DNA of 64,000 bases from Lysobacter sp. cf310 (GCF_900114355.1 NZ_FOSS01000002.1:729032-793031), one strand, 5' to 3'; positions 7,891 to 16,521 are shown, numbered from the stretch's first letter. Translations and numbers: made by a program. Notes: generated by a model from the letters alone, not told the origin.

Positions 7891-8262
7891 ATGTTCAGGA
7901 AGGTCGCGTTCACCATGTACCCGATCCGCGACGTGCCGCGCGCACGCAAGTTCTACGAGGAAATCTTCGGCCTCACGCCGGGCTCCAGCGGCCACCAGGG
8001 CGACAATTGGTGGATCGAATACGACCTGCCCGACGGCGGCTGCCTGGCCCTGACCAACTTCGTGCCGGACGCGCCCAGCGCCGCCGCCGGCGGCACCATC
8101 GCACTGGAGGTCGAGGACCTCGACGCCCTGATCGCCGACCTCAAGTCCAAGGACGTGGCGTTCAAGAGCGACATCATCCACAGCCCGGTCTGCCGCATGG
8201 CGGTGTGCCTGGATTCGGAAGGCAACTCGATCCTGCTGCATCAGCTCAAGCCCAAGGCCTGA
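7891..8262 (+). CDS. VOC-family (glyoxalase/bleomycin-resistance-like) protein
   Basis: A 123-residue protein with the beta-alpha-beta-beta-beta architecture of the vicinal oxygen chelate fold. Segments typical of the family are [22 protein letters not shown] at the start, [20 protein letters not shown] in the middle, and [13 protein letters not shown] at the end, where a metal ligand usually sits. A single module of this size works as a dimer in lyases, dioxygenases and resistance proteins, and the substrate cannot be read from sequence. CAGGAGAG precedes the ATG. It is the last gene of the ArsR-headed cluster and converges with the beta-lactamase-like gene. Confidence 0.88.
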   Translation: MFRKVAFTMYPIRDVPRARKFYEEIFGLTPGSSGHQGDNWWIEYDLPDGGCLALTNFVPDAPSAAAGGTIALEVEDLDALIADLKSKDVAFKSDIIHSPVCRMAVCLDSEGNSILLHQLKPKA

Positions 8263-8286
8263 GGCGCGCGCCAGGCCGTGGCCGCT

Positions 8287-9384
8287 TCAAGGCGGCGACG
8301 CCGGCGCGCCCGCGCGGCGGGCGATCTCGGCGACGAATTCGTCGAGATCGGCGCTGCCGGCATTGCTCAGGATCACCACGCTGATGCGCGGCTCGATCAC
8401 GCGCAACAGCTGGCTGCGCGCGCCCATGATCTGACCCGGGCGCTTGGCCACCCAACGCTTGCGGCCGCCGATCTTCATCTCATAGCTCCACAGCCCATAG
8501 CCGTAGTCGTCCAGGCCCGGGCGCAGCATGCGCCGCAGCGAATCGGCGCTGAGCAGACGGCCGCCGTACAGCGCGTCGGCGAAGGTCGCCAGGTCCTGCG
8601 CGCTGGAATACATCGCGCCGGCCGCGTACCAGTTCTCCGGGTAGGCGGGCAGATCCGGCGTCATCGCGCCCGCGCCGTCGCGGTCGAAGTAGGTATCGGC
8701 CAGGCGTTCGACGATGCGGTCCTGGCGCAGCAGCCCGGTGTCGGCCAGGCCCAGCGGCTGCAGGATGCGTTCGCGCAATGCCTGCTCGTAGCTTTGCCCG
8801 GTCACGCGCTCGACGATTTTGCCGAGCACGATGTAGTCGCAGTTGTTGTAGTCGAAGACGGCGCCCGGCGCGGCCACCCGCTTGCCCGCGCAGTACCGCG
8901 ACAACAGCGCATCGCTGCTGTGCGGAAGTTGGTACACGGGCAGTCCGTCGCGGATCGCGGTCTGGGCGTCCTTGACCGTGTCCAGATTGGTCAGACCCGA
9001 GGTGTGGTTGAGCAGTTGCCGCAGGCGCACGTCCTGCGCGCCCTCGCCCGCGTAGTCGGGCAGATAGGCGGCGATGCTGCGTTCCAGATCGAGCCGGCCC
9101 TGATCGCGCAGCTGCAGGATCAGCACCGCGGTGAAGGTCTTGGTGATCGAGGCGATCTTGTAGCGCGTGCCTGGTGTGTTGGGCACGCGGAACGGCAGAT
9201 TGGCCAGGCCGAAACTGGCCAGGTACTCGGCCTTGCCGTCGCGCGCGACCAGCACGGTGCCGCTGAAGTCGTGGGCGCGGGCGTAGTCGGCGACGAAGGC
9301 GTCGAGGGTGGGCGCGACCGCCTGCGCTTGCGCGGCGCCGGCCGCGGACCATAGCAGGGCCCAGCTCAGAATCCAGGATTTCAT
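8287..9384 (-). CDS. Secreted serine hydrolase, class C beta-lactamase/penicillin-binding-like
   Basis: A 365-residue protein with a signal peptide (MKSWILSWALLW...AQA, cleavage near residue 20). The catalytic Ser79-x-x-Lys82 lies in KIASITKTFTAV, and the second motif is YNN within FDYNNCDYIVLG. These define the beta-lactamase family that also holds D-aminopeptidases, esterases and LACTB-like peptidases, so true beta-lactamase activity is uncertain. ATG at 9384 is chosen because it gives the signal peptide; a longer frame extends far upstream through the LytTR gene region. The gene lies 125 bases downstream of the LytTR regulator on the same strand and may be influenced by that system. Confidence 0.9.
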   Translation of the reverse strand: MKSWILSWALLWSAAGAAQAQAVAPTLDAFVADYARAHDFSGTVLVARDGKAEYLASFGLANLPFRVPNTPGTRYKIASITKTFTAVLILQLRDQGRLDLERSIAAYLPDYAGEGAQDVRLRQLLNHTSGLTNLDTVKDAQTAIRDGLPVYQLPHSSDALLSRYCAGKRVAAPGAVFDYNNCDYIVLGKIVERVTGQSYEQALRERILQPLGLADTGLLRQDRIVERLADTYFDRDGAGAMTPDLPAYPENWYAAGAMYSSAQDLATFADALYGGRLLSADSLRRMLRPGLDDYGYGLWSYEMKIGGRKRWVAKRPGQIMGARSQLLRVIEPRISVVILSNAGSADLDEFVAEIARRAGAPASPP

Positions 9385-9509
9385 GCGCGGCTCCGGTGCG
9401 AACGGGCGCCGGGCCGCCGTGCGGCCCGCTCCCAGGCTTGGCGCGAGCGCCAAGGTCGGAGCCGGAGATACCGCCGCGGCGCGCGCGGTTGCAGCGCGCC
9501 GCGGATCGC

Positions 9510-10289
9510 TTAGCCGACGAAACCCACGCGGCCGCGCAGGCGCGCCTGCAGCGGCTCGATATAGGTGCGGCTGGCGCGCACGGGGGTACCGTCGCGCAGG
9601 CGCAGCATGGCGTCGCGGTTGGACAGCGGCTGCAGTTCGGCCACGCAGTCCACCCGCACGATGGTGGAGCGATGCACGCGCACGAACTGGGCCGGATCCA
9701 GACGCCGCGACAAACGCCCCATCGACTCGCGCAGCAGATAGCCGCGATCGCCCACGTGCAGGGTGGCGTAGTCGCCGTCGGCCTGGATCCACTCGACCTC
9801 GGAGGCTTCGACGAAGGCCACGCGCCGGCCCACGCGCACCACGAAACGGGTCAGCCAGCTGCTCTCGTCGTCGTGCTGCGCGCTGGGCGCGGCCAGCATG
9901 CCCGGCGGCTGGGTGCCGGCGCGGCGATAGGGATGGGCCTGACGCGCGCGCTCCAGCGCCTCGGCGAAGCGCTCGTCGTCGATCGGCTTGAGCAGGTAGT
10001 CGATCGCGTGCAGCTCGAAGGCGCGCACAGCGAAATTCTCGTAGGCGGTCAACAGCACCGCCAGCGGCCGCTGCTCCGGCGACAGCGCGGCCAGCGCTTC
10101 CAGACCGGTCATGCCCGGCATCTGCACATCGATGAACACCAGGTCCGGCGCCAACGCGACGATGCCGGCCAGGGCCGAGGGGCCGTCGGCGAATTCGCCC
10201 ACCACCTGCATGTCCGGATGCGCGGCCAGGCGAGTGATCACGCCGCTGCGCGCCAGGGGTTCGTCGTCGATTACCGCTACTCGCATCAT
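9510..10289 (-). CDS. LytTR-family response regulator
   Basis: A 259-residue regulator: receiver domain starting MRVAVIDDEPLARSG, phosphoacceptor Asp54 in FIDVQMPGMTG, switch residues in LLTAYENFAV and YLLKPIDDERF, then a linker rich in Pro/Gln and a LytTR DNA-binding domain (VAFVEASEVEWIQADGDY, FVRVHRSTIVRV). The start overlaps the kinase stop by ATGA (10286-10289), so it is translated coupled to the kinase upstream. A second ATG follows immediately at 10286. It is of the AlgR/BtsR type rather than the shorter type seen at 4466 and 26649. Confidence 0.94.
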   Translation of the reverse strand: MMRVAVIDDEPLARSGVITRLAAHPDMQVVGEFADGPSALAGIVALAPDLVFIDVQMPGMTGLEALAALSPEQRPLAVLLTAYENFAVRAFELHAIDYLLKPIDDERFAEALERARQAHPYRRAGTQPPGMLAAPSAQHDDESSWLTRFVVRVGRRVAFVEASEVEWIQADGDYATLHVGDRGYLLRESMGRLSRRLDPAQFVRVHRSTIVRVDCVAELQPLSNRDAMLRLRDGTPVRASRTYIEPLQARLRGRVGFVG

Positions 10290-11437
10290 GCTTCAGTCTC
10301 CTTGACCACCAGCGCCGCCGGCGCCTCGTTGAACGGCAGCGACATGCGCACTTCGTAACCGCCGTCGGCGCGCGCGCCGGCGGCGAAGCTATGGGCATCC
10401 GGGTACAGCGCCTGCAGGCGTTCGGCGATGTTGCGCAGACCGATCGCGCCGGCGCGGCGCGCGTCCTCGCCCGAGGCCGCCGGCGCGGGCGCGCCGTCGT
10501 TGCCCACGTGCAGGTGCAAGCGGTCGCCCTCGCGCTCGATACGGATGTCCAGGCGGCCCGGCTCGCTGCGCTGGGCGATGCCGTGGCGGATCGCGTTCTC
10601 GACCAGCGGCTGCAGCAGCAGCACCGGCACCCGCGCGCGCAGGGTGTCCGGCCCGATGTTCCATTTCAGGCGCAGGCGCTGGCCCAGGCGCGCGCGCTCG
10701 ATTTCCAGATAGGTGTCGGTCAGCGCCAGTTCGTCGGCCAGCGCGACCTCGTGGCCCTCGGCGCCGTCCAGGGTCACGCGCAGGAAACCGGCCAGGCGCG
10801 TGATCATCTGCTGGGCTTCGCGATTGCGGTCCTCGGCGACCAGGGCCGAGATCGCGTTGAGGGTGTTGAACAGGAAGTGCGGATTGATCTGATAGCGCAG
10901 CGCGCGCAGCTCGGCGTCCTGGGCCAGCATCAGCGCCTGGCGGTTGCGCTCGCGCGCGTCCTGCAGGTCGGCGTAATAGGTGATCACCGACTGGATCGCG
11001 CAGTAGGCGATCAGCACCAGCCAACAGCCGCCGACGCCGCCGAAGATCAGGGTCCAGTCGGTCGGATCGCGGAATTCCGAGCCCTGGGTGTTGGCGATCC
11101 AGTGCGCGGCCAGGTTGCTCAGCACCGACATCAGGTAGGTGATCACCAGCAGCGCGATCACCATGGTCCACTTGGAGATGCCGCGCCGCCAGAACAGGTG
11201 CTGGATCGCGGTCAGCGGCGACATCCAGATCAGGTTGGCGAGCAGGAAGGTCGCCCAGTACGCGGTCTCGTGCGGGTCGTCCAGCGACGGCAGCGCGATC
11301 AGTACGGTGCACACGCCCAGCAGCAGGCGCGCCAGCAAGGACAGCCACACCCGTCCCGAACCGGGCGGGTCCTGCGCCGGCGTGTCGGCGGATGCCGGGT
11401 CGATGCTGGGATCCGGAATCGCGGCGGGGGTGCTCAT
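10286..11437 (-). CDS. LytS-family sensor histidine kinase
   Basis: A 383-residue kinase. After a Pro/Asp-rich N-terminus come about four membrane helices (roughly 28-175), with a helical linker and the phosphoacceptor motif YQINPHFLFNTLNAISALV. The ATPase half has LLQPLVENAIRHGIAQRSEP (N-box), a HVGNDG box and a glycine-rich IGLRNIAERL. It overlaps its LytTR partner by ATGA. The next kinase upstream (11796-12941) matches it nearly residue for residue over the catalytic half, so the two arose by tandem duplication. The start at 11437 is the first in-frame ATG giving a normal-sized protein; the frame remains open far upstream. Confidence 0.92.
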   Translation of the reverse strand: MSTPAAIPDPSIDPASADTPAQDPPGSGRVWLSLLARLLLGVCTVLIALPSLDDPHETAYWATFLLANLIWMSPLTAIQHLFWRRGISKWTMVIALLVITYLMSVLSNLAAHWIANTQGSEFRDPTDWTLIFGGVGGCWLVLIAYCAIQSVITYYADLQDARERNRQALMLAQDAELRALRYQINPHFLFNTLNAISALVAEDRNREAQQMITRLAGFLRVTLDGAEGHEVALADELALTDTYLEIERARLGQRLRLKWNIGPDTLRARVPVLLLQPLVENAIRHGIAQRSEPGRLDIRIEREGDRLHLHVGNDGAPAPAASGEDARRAGAIGLRNIAERLQALYPDAHSFAAGARADGGYEVRMSLPFNEAPAALVVKETEA

Positions 11438-11795
11438 ATCGGGTTCGGCAGGTCGTAATGAAGCGGCAAGCCGATTCTCCAGCGTATGTCGCCTGCGACC
11501 AAGCCCGATGTGCCGTTCGTGTGCCGGCGCGCAGGCCGGCGTAGCGGCAGAAAGAGTCGCCTTCCCTGGCAACGCAATAGGCGCTCGAAACGGCGCCGCC
11601 GCGCCGTGGACGCGTGACGGAACGGCGATGCCGGTTCGAGCGAGGCTCCATTGGGCCTCAGCGCGGCGCGCGCGGCCAGCGCGCGCAGGCGCTCTTGCGA
11701 CGAAGCGGTAGGCGCGTGCGGCGGGCCGAAACCGTGTGCGCCGGCTGCTGGCGCCGCCCCGTCTCGGCCCGCGGCGCGACCGCGGCCGGTTGCGT
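11438..11795. other. 358-base intergenic gap between the duplicated kinases
   Basis: I see no credible gene, terminator or operator. Both flanking kinase genes lie on the minus strand, so the promoter of the kinase/regulator pair at 9510-11437 should lie here, but no clear -35/-10 pair is visible. Confidence 0.5.
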
Positions 11796-12941
11796 TCAGC
11801 CGGCCAGGGCGGCCGCTTCGGTTTCCCGGAACGGCAGCGACAGCCGCACCTCGTAGCCGCCGTCGGCGCGCCCGCCGGCAGCGAAGGAATGCGCCTGCGG
11901 GTACAGCGCGCGCAGGCGTTCGAGGATGTTGCGCAGCCCCAGCGGGGCGACGCTGCGGCCGGACTGGAACGGCCGGGTGTCGCCCGCACCGTCGTTGCCC
12001 ACATGCAGGTGCAGGCGGTCGCCGTCGCGCTCGATCCGGATCTCGAGACGGCCCGGCTCGGCGCGCGGCGCGATGCCATGGCGAATCGCGTTCTCCACCA
12101 GCGGCTGCAGCAGCAGCGCCGGCACGCGCGCGCGCAACGTGTCCGGGCCGACGCTCCAGCGCAGGCGCAGACGCGCGCCCAGGCGCGCGCGCTCGATTTC
12201 CAGATAGGTCTCGGTGAGCGCCAGTTCCTCGGCCAGCAGCACCTCGTGGCGGTCGCCGCTCTCCAGGGTGGCGCGCAAGAACTCGGCCAGGCGCGCGATC
12301 ATCTGGCGCGCGTCGCCGCTGCGGTCCTCGGCCACCAGGCTGGAGATCGCGTTGAGCGTGTTGAACAGGAAATGCGGATGCAACTGATAGCGCAGCGCGC
12401 GCAACTCGGCCTCGCGGGTCAAGGCCAGCGCCTGGCGGTTGCGCGCCTTGGCCTCCTGCAGTTCGGCGTAGTAGGCCGTGCTCGCATGCACGACGCAGAA
12501 GGCGATCATCACCAGCCAGCAGATATCGAAGCCGGTGAGCAGCAGGCTCCAGTCCAGCGGATAGTCCTGCGGCCAGCCGCGCGTGCGCGAAATCACCGCG
12601 CAAATCAGGTTGTTGGTCACCGACATCAGGTAGGTGATGACCAGCAGCGCCAGCGCCATCACCCACTTGGCCGTGCCGCGACGGCGCATCGCGTCCTGAA
12701 TCGCGGTCAACGGCCACATCCACATCAGGTTGGCGAGCAGGAACACGCTCCAGAAGAACACCGCGACCTCGCGTCCGAACACCGGCAAGGCCATCAGCAG
12801 GGTGCACGCGATCAAGGGCAGACCGACCAGCACCGGCAGCCAATACGGCGACATCGGCGTGGCCTGCAGCGCGCTGCCGATCGACTTCGACGGCGCCGTC
12901 GGATCGCGCAGCTCGTCGCCCACAGACGCCGTACGGTCCAT
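11796..12941 (-). CDS. Orphan LytS-family sensor histidine kinase, tandem paralogue of the next kinase
   Basis: A 381-residue kinase with about four membrane helices (roughly 30-155), the phosphoacceptor motif YQLHPHFLFNTLNAISSLV, an N-box (LLLQPLVENAIRHGIAP) and a HVGNDG box. Its catalytic half aligns almost continuously with the kinase at 10286-11437, including TDTYLEIERARLGQ versus TETYLEIERARLGA. No regulator gene is adjacent: upstream, 10 bases away, is an XRE repressor and downstream is a non-coding gap. Cross-talk with the LytTR regulator at 9510 is the simplest inference. ATG at 12941 is used; a second ATG about 28 codons in (MSPYWLPV) would still keep all membrane segments. Confidence 0.88.
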   Translation of the reverse strand: MDRTASVGDELRDPTAPSKSIGSALQATPMSPYWLPVLVGLPLIACTLLMALPVFGREVAVFFWSVFLLANLMWMWPLTAIQDAMRRRGTAKWVMALALLVITYLMSVTNNLICAVISRTRGWPQDYPLDWSLLLTGFDICWLVMIAFCVVHASTAYYAELQEAKARNRQALALTREAELRALRYQLHPHFLFNTLNAISSLVAEDRSGDARQMIARLAEFLRATLESGDRHEVLLAEELALTETYLEIERARLGARLRLRWSVGPDTLRARVPALLLQPLVENAIRHGIAPRAEPGRLEIRIERDGDRLHLHVGNDGAGDTRPFQSGRSVAPLGLRNILERLRALYPQAHSFAAGGRADGGYEVRLSLPFRETEAAALAG

Positions 12942-12951
12942 GCGCGTTCGG

Positions 12952-13797
12952 CTAGCCGCCCGCGTCGCGCGCGAGCGCGCGGCACTGCTCGGCGGTGGCA
13001 TCGTCGACCGGGAAGCAGCACTCGATGTGCAGCTCGTCGATGGTCACGTCGCGCGGCGTGCCGAAGGTGGTGATGGTGGAGAAGAACCGCAGCAGGTGTT
13101 CGTCGCGGCGCAGCACGGTGGTCAGCAGCGGCGTGGGCGTCGCGCCGAGGTCGCGATGGCGCCAGCGCGCGGGCACGCCCGGATAGGCCAGCACCTCGTC
13201 CAGCAAGGCGCGCGCGGCGGCATCGCCAGGCGCGGCCGCGACCTCGTCGTGCAGGTGACGGATCAGATCGCCGGCGACCTCCTCCCAATTCGCCACCGCC
13301 GGGCGCAGGTCCTGAGGGTCGAAGAACTGCCGGATCATGTTGGCGTGCGCGCTGGGCTTGCCGCGCATCACATAGGCGTTCACGCGCATCGCCGCGGCAT
13401 TGGCCATCAGCACGTCCCAGCGCCGGTTGAGCACGAAGGCCGGGTACGGTTCCTGCTGGGCCAGAATGAACTCGATCGCGCGCCGCACCTGCGACAGTTC
13501 GGGCGTGTTGAGCGCGGTCTCCGGGTACTTGGGCGCGTAGCCGGCCGCGACCAGCAGCGCATTGCGCTCGCGCAGCGGCATTTCCAGCGCATCGGCCAGG
13601 CGCGCGATCACCTCGCGGCTGGCCTGGGCCTTGCCGGTCTCCACGCAGCTCAGGTGACGCGCCGACAGCCCCGCGTCCAGGGCCAGATCGAGCTGACTCA
13701 GACGCCTTGCCGCGCGCCATTCGCGCAGCAGAGCGCCGACCTGGGTCGGTGCGGCGGACGAGGTGGCGCGTGCGACGGCTGTGTCCATCGCACCCAT
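12952..13797 (-). CDS. XRE-family regulator with MmyB-like ligand-binding domain
   Basis: A protein of about 281 residues. The N-terminal helix-turn-helix reads LREWRAARRLSQLDLALDAG followed by SARHLSCVETGKAQASREVI, the usual XRE recognition region. The C-terminal 180 residues match the MmyB-like pattern (YPAFVLNRRWDVLMANAAA, LLRFFSTITTFGTPRDVTI, ECCFPVDD), a PAS-like domain that in related proteins binds fatty acid. It is divergent from an alpha/beta hydrolase gene, with a perfect 21-base palindrome between them that probably serves both. An ATG at 13839 is rejected because it lies inside that operator; ATG at 13797 or 13788 is more likely. Confidence 0.9.
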   Translation of the reverse strand: MGAMDTAVARATSSAAPTQVGALLREWRAARRLSQLDLALDAGLSARHLSCVETGKAQASREVIARLADALEMPLRERNALLVAAGYAPKYPETALNTPELSQVRRAIEFILAQQEPYPAFVLNRRWDVLMANAAAMRVNAYVMRGKPSAHANMIRQFFDPQDLRPAVANWEEVAGDLIRHLHDEVAAAPGDAAARALLDEVLAYPGVPARWRHRDLGATPTPLLTTVLRRDEHLLRFFSTITTFGTPRDVTIDELHIECCFPVDDATAEQCRALARDAGG

Positions 13798-13820
13798 CTT
13801 ACGACGCCCGGTAGCCAAAA

Positions 13821-13841
13821 CCATGACCTGCCAGGTCATGG
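13821..13841. promoter_or_regulatory. 21-base perfect palindromic operator between the XRE regulator and the hydrolase
   Basis: CCATGACCTG (13821-13830), one central C, then CAGGTCATGG (13832-13841). The half-site CATGACCT recurs as a direct copy at 13844-13851 and within an imperfect dyad reading TGAGGGCATGACCTCA at 13863-13878. Binding by the neighbouring XRE protein, repressing itself and the divergent hydrolase gene, is inferred. Confidence 0.75.
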
Positions 13842-13900
13842 AAGCATGACCTGCGACGACATTGAGGGCATGACCTCAAACGCCAATCATTTGCGCCAAC

Positions 13901-13915
13901 GAAGGACGGTCCTTC
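13901..13915. repeat. Short dyad in the hydrolase leader
   Basis: GAAGGAC-G-GTCCTTC forms a perfect 7+1+7 inverted repeat 14 bases before the hydrolase ATG. It could be a second operator or an mRNA hairpin just upstream of the ribosome site CGGAG. Confidence 0.45.
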
Positions 13916-13929
13916 GACGGAGCTACCCC

Positions 13930-14901
13930 ATGAACCGCAGGCGCTTTCTCGCTCTCTCCACCGGCGCACTCGCTGCCGGCGCCCTCGCCACCACTGTCGG
14001 CCTGGCCGCCGCCCCGGCCGCCACCGGCCCCTTGAACGCGGCCGCGTTCAAGGCCGCGCGCCGCTATGCGCGTACCCGCTTCGGCCGCATCGCCTACGTC
14101 GAACGCGGTCGCGGCGCGGCCGCGCTGTTCCTGCACGGTTTCCCGCTCAACAGCTTCCAATGGCGCGGCGCGATCGAACGCCTGGCGCCCTATCGCCGCT
14201 GCGTGGCGCCGGACTTCATGGGCCTGGGCCATACCGAGGTGGCCGAGGGCCAGAGCGTGGCCCCGGATGCCCAGGTCGAAATGCTGCTGGCGCTGATGGA
14301 CCGCCTGTCGATCGAGCGTGCCGACCTGATCGCCAGCGACAGCGGCGGCGCGGTCGCGCAGTTGCTGCTGGCGCGCCATCCCGAACGCGTGCGCTCGCTG
14401 CTGCTGACCAACTGCGACACCGAGATCGAATGCCCGCCCGCGGCCATGCTGCCGGTGATCGCGCTGTCGCGCGAAGGCAAGTTCGTCGACCAGTGGCTGG
14501 CGCCCTGGCATGCCGACCACGCCCTGGCGCGTTCGCCGGACGGCATCGGCGGCATGTGCTACCTGGATCCGTCCCACCCCAGCGACGAGGCCATCGACAG
14601 CTACTTCTCGCCCTTGGTGGCCTCGGCGCAGAGCAAGGCGCGCGTGCACGCCTACGCGGTCGCGCTGGACCACAACGTGCTCGAAGGCGTGGGCGCGGCG
14701 CTCAAGCGCAGCACCGCGCCGGTGCGGGTGGTCTGGGGCATGGGCGACACGATCTTTTCGCCGGCCGGCGCCGAGCATCTGGAACGCAGCTTCGGCCGCT
14801 ATCAGGGCACCCGCCGCCTGGAGGGCAGCAAGCTGTTCTGGCCGGAAGAACGCCCCGACGTGATCGCCGAGGAAGCGCTGCGCCTGTGGGACGCGGCCTG
14901 A
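13930..14901 (+). CDS. Exported alpha/beta-hydrolase of the haloalkane dehalogenase/epoxide hydrolase type
   Basis: A 323-residue enzyme with a Tat-like leader (MNRRRFLALSTGALAAGALA). The fold is recognisable from the oxyanion HGFPLNS segment (about 69-75), the CVAPDFMGLGHTE strand-turn, and the nucleophile elbow ASDSGGAV, where Asp137 aligns with the Asp of the D-x-G-G elbow of dehalogenases and epoxide hydrolases. VVWGMGDTIFSP matches the acid-residue loop. At the C-terminus, where relatives have a His before F-x-x-E-E-x-P, this protein reads GSKLFWPEERPD, so the usual catalytic base appears replaced. ATG at 13930 follows an ACGGAG site; a much longer frame upstream reads antisense through the XRE gene. 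Divergent from the XRE repressor, which probably controls it. Confidence 0.85.
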   Translation: MNRRRFLALSTGALAAGALATTVGLAAAPAATGPLNAAAFKAARRYARTRFGRIAYVERGRGAAALFLHGFPLNSFQWRGAIERLAPYRRCVAPDFMGLGHTEVAEGQSVAPDAQVEMLLALMDRLSIERADLIASDSGGAVAQLLLARHPERVRSLLLTNCDTEIECPPAAMLPVIALSREGKFVDQWLAPWHADHALARSPDGIGGMCYLDPSHPSDEAIDSYFSPLVASAQSKARVHAYAVALDHNVLEGVGAALKRSTAPVRVVWGMGDTIFSPAGAEHLERSFGRYQGTRRLEGSKLFWPEERPDVIAEEALRLWDAA

Positions 14902-14943
14902 GCCTGCGTGCGCGGCGTCCCGGCCAGGCCGAGGCGCCGCGCC

Positions 14944-15537
14944 TCAGGCGACTTCCTGCCAGCGGTACCAGCGCCGGTGCGCGAGCGCCAGCAGGTCCAG
15001 GTCCTCGCGCGTGTCGCCGTAGGCATAGATCTGCGCGTAGCGCGACAGGTCATAGCGTTCGCTGACGCGACGGGGTTTCTCCGGGCCCACGCATTGGGCG
15101 CCGCGATAGTCGCCGGTCAGCACGCCGTCCTCGACTTCCAGCGACGAGCAAATCCAGTCCAGGCCATGGCGCTCGCACCAATGGCGCAGATACAGATCGA
15201 AGGCACCGGACACCACCACCACGGTGTCGCCCTGCTCGCGGTGCCAGGCGATGCGCTCCCATGCTTCGGGCCGGATCGCGCCGGGCAGCACTTCGTCGGC
15301 GAAGCGACGCCCGGCCTGTTCGGCCTGCGCGGCGTCCAAGCCGCGGAAGCCGAACCGCGCCACCCGCGCGCGGATCGTGCTGCCCGACACCAGGCCGAGC
15401 TTGTAGCCCAGCACCATCGGCGCGAACAGCCAGCGCCCTCGGCGCAGCCGTTGCGGCGGCACCGCGCGCGCGACGAAATCGGCGAACAGTTCGCGGTCGC
15501 TGATGGTGCCGTCGAAATCGAAGAGCGCCAGATTCAT
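14944..15537 (-). CDS. HAD-IB family phosphatase (SerB/phosphoserine-phosphatase-like)
   Basis: A 197-residue haloacid dehalogenase-superfamily enzyme. Motif I is FDFDGTIS with the nucleophile Asp and the acid/base Asp two residues on; motif II is VVVVSGAF; the motif III Lys is probably in GPEKPRRV; motif IV is YGDTREDLDLL. The helical cap between motifs I and II fits subfamily IB. The substrate could be phosphoserine, a phospholipid head group or another small phosphomonoester. Start at 15537 (MNLALFDFDGT) places motif I at the N-terminus as usual; the frame extends 13 codons further upstream. Confidence 0.9.
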   Translation of the reverse strand: MNLALFDFDGTISDRELFADFVARAVPPQRLRRGRWLFAPMVLGYKLGLVSGSTIRARVARFGFRGLDAAQAEQAGRRFADEVLPGAIRPEAWERIAWHREQGDTVVVVSGAFDLYLRHWCERHGLDWICSSLEVEDGVLTGDYRGAQCVGPEKPRRVSERYDLSRYAQIYAYGDTREDLDLLALAHRRWYRWQEVA

Positions 15538-15615
15538 GCCGGCTGCGGTTCGCCTGGGTGGAGGGAACCGCAGCATAACGGGGCTCGCCCCGGCGGGCGA
15601 CGAGGCCCGATCGGC

Positions 15616-15879
15616 TCAGGCCAGATTGGTGAAGCGGTCCACCGCCCACTGGCCGTTGTTGTAGTAGGTCCAACTGGTCCAGGTGGTGGCGCCGCCGACG
15701 CCCGGCTTGAACGTCAACGAGGCCACGGTCTTGAACTTGTTGAAGTCCAGCGGCGTCGGATAGTCCTTGCCGCCCTTGGTCACGTCGACGTAGTTGTCGG
15801 CGGTCTCGCGGGTCGCGTTGTACGGGCCGCAGACTTTGCCGGATTTCAGGGTGAAGGTTACTGCGCCGAGTACGGGCAT
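15616..15879 (-). CDS. Small hypothetical protein, 87 residues
   Basis: A short gene with a good ribosome site (AGAGG) upstream of ATG 15879. The product has no signal peptide and only one cysteine, and alternates hydrophobic with Thr/Lys/aromatic residues (VTFTLKSGKV, ASLTFKPG, TTWTSWTYYNNGQWAV), which suggests an all-beta domain. I do not recognise a family. Neighbours (HAD phosphatase, convergent side; YciI/sigma pair, divergent side) give no functional clue. A longer frame starting at 16224 is unlikely. Confidence 0.65.
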   Translation of the reverse strand: MPVLGAVTFTLKSGKVCGPYNATRETADNYVDVTKGGKDYPTPLDFNKFKTVASLTFKPGVGGATTWTSWTYYNNGQWAVDRFTNLA

Positions 15880-16132
15880 GTGGCTACCTCTCGCGGTTGG
15901 CTCCGCCTGCGGAGCGGGAACGGCGGCCTGCGCGGCGCACCGGCGGGGTCGGCCGGTCCGGCCTGGGTCCCCATCCCTAGAAACGCCGCGAGCGCGCGCA
16001 CGTGAACGCGCCCGCCGCCCCGCCCTAAGATGGCCGGAATTATTTTTCGCCGGCATGTAGAGCAGCCGCCCCCTGCTCCGACTACTCCATGCCAGCGCCC
16101 ATTCCGGGCGCCGCCCACCCAGGAACCTAGCC

Positions 16133-16521
16133 ATGAAGTACATGTTGATGATGACCTTCCCGAACGCCGACTGGAACGTGTCGCGGATGGAGCTGTGGCC
16201 CGAGCAGGACGTGAACGCGCACATGGACTACCTGCGCCGCATGAACCACGACCTGGTCGAATCGGGCGAATTCGTCCAGGTTCAAGGCCTGACCGGCCCC
16301 GAGGCGGCGATCCTGGTGCACGCGCGCGCCGACGGCAGCCCGGCGGTCACCGACGGGCCGTTCCCGGAATCCAAGGAATTCCTCGCCGGCTATCTGATCG
16401 TCGATGTCGACAGCGCCCAGCGCGCCTACGAGATCGCCGCGCGCTGGTCGGCCGGGCCCGGTCCCGGCGGCGCGGCATTGAACCTGCCGGTCGAAGTGCG
16501 CCGGGTCATGGATCATTCGGC

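Noticed and set aside
11614-11856. Short plus-strand ORFs in the gap between the two kinases
   Set aside because: Arg/Gly-rich, no ribosome site and partly inside the kinase gene.
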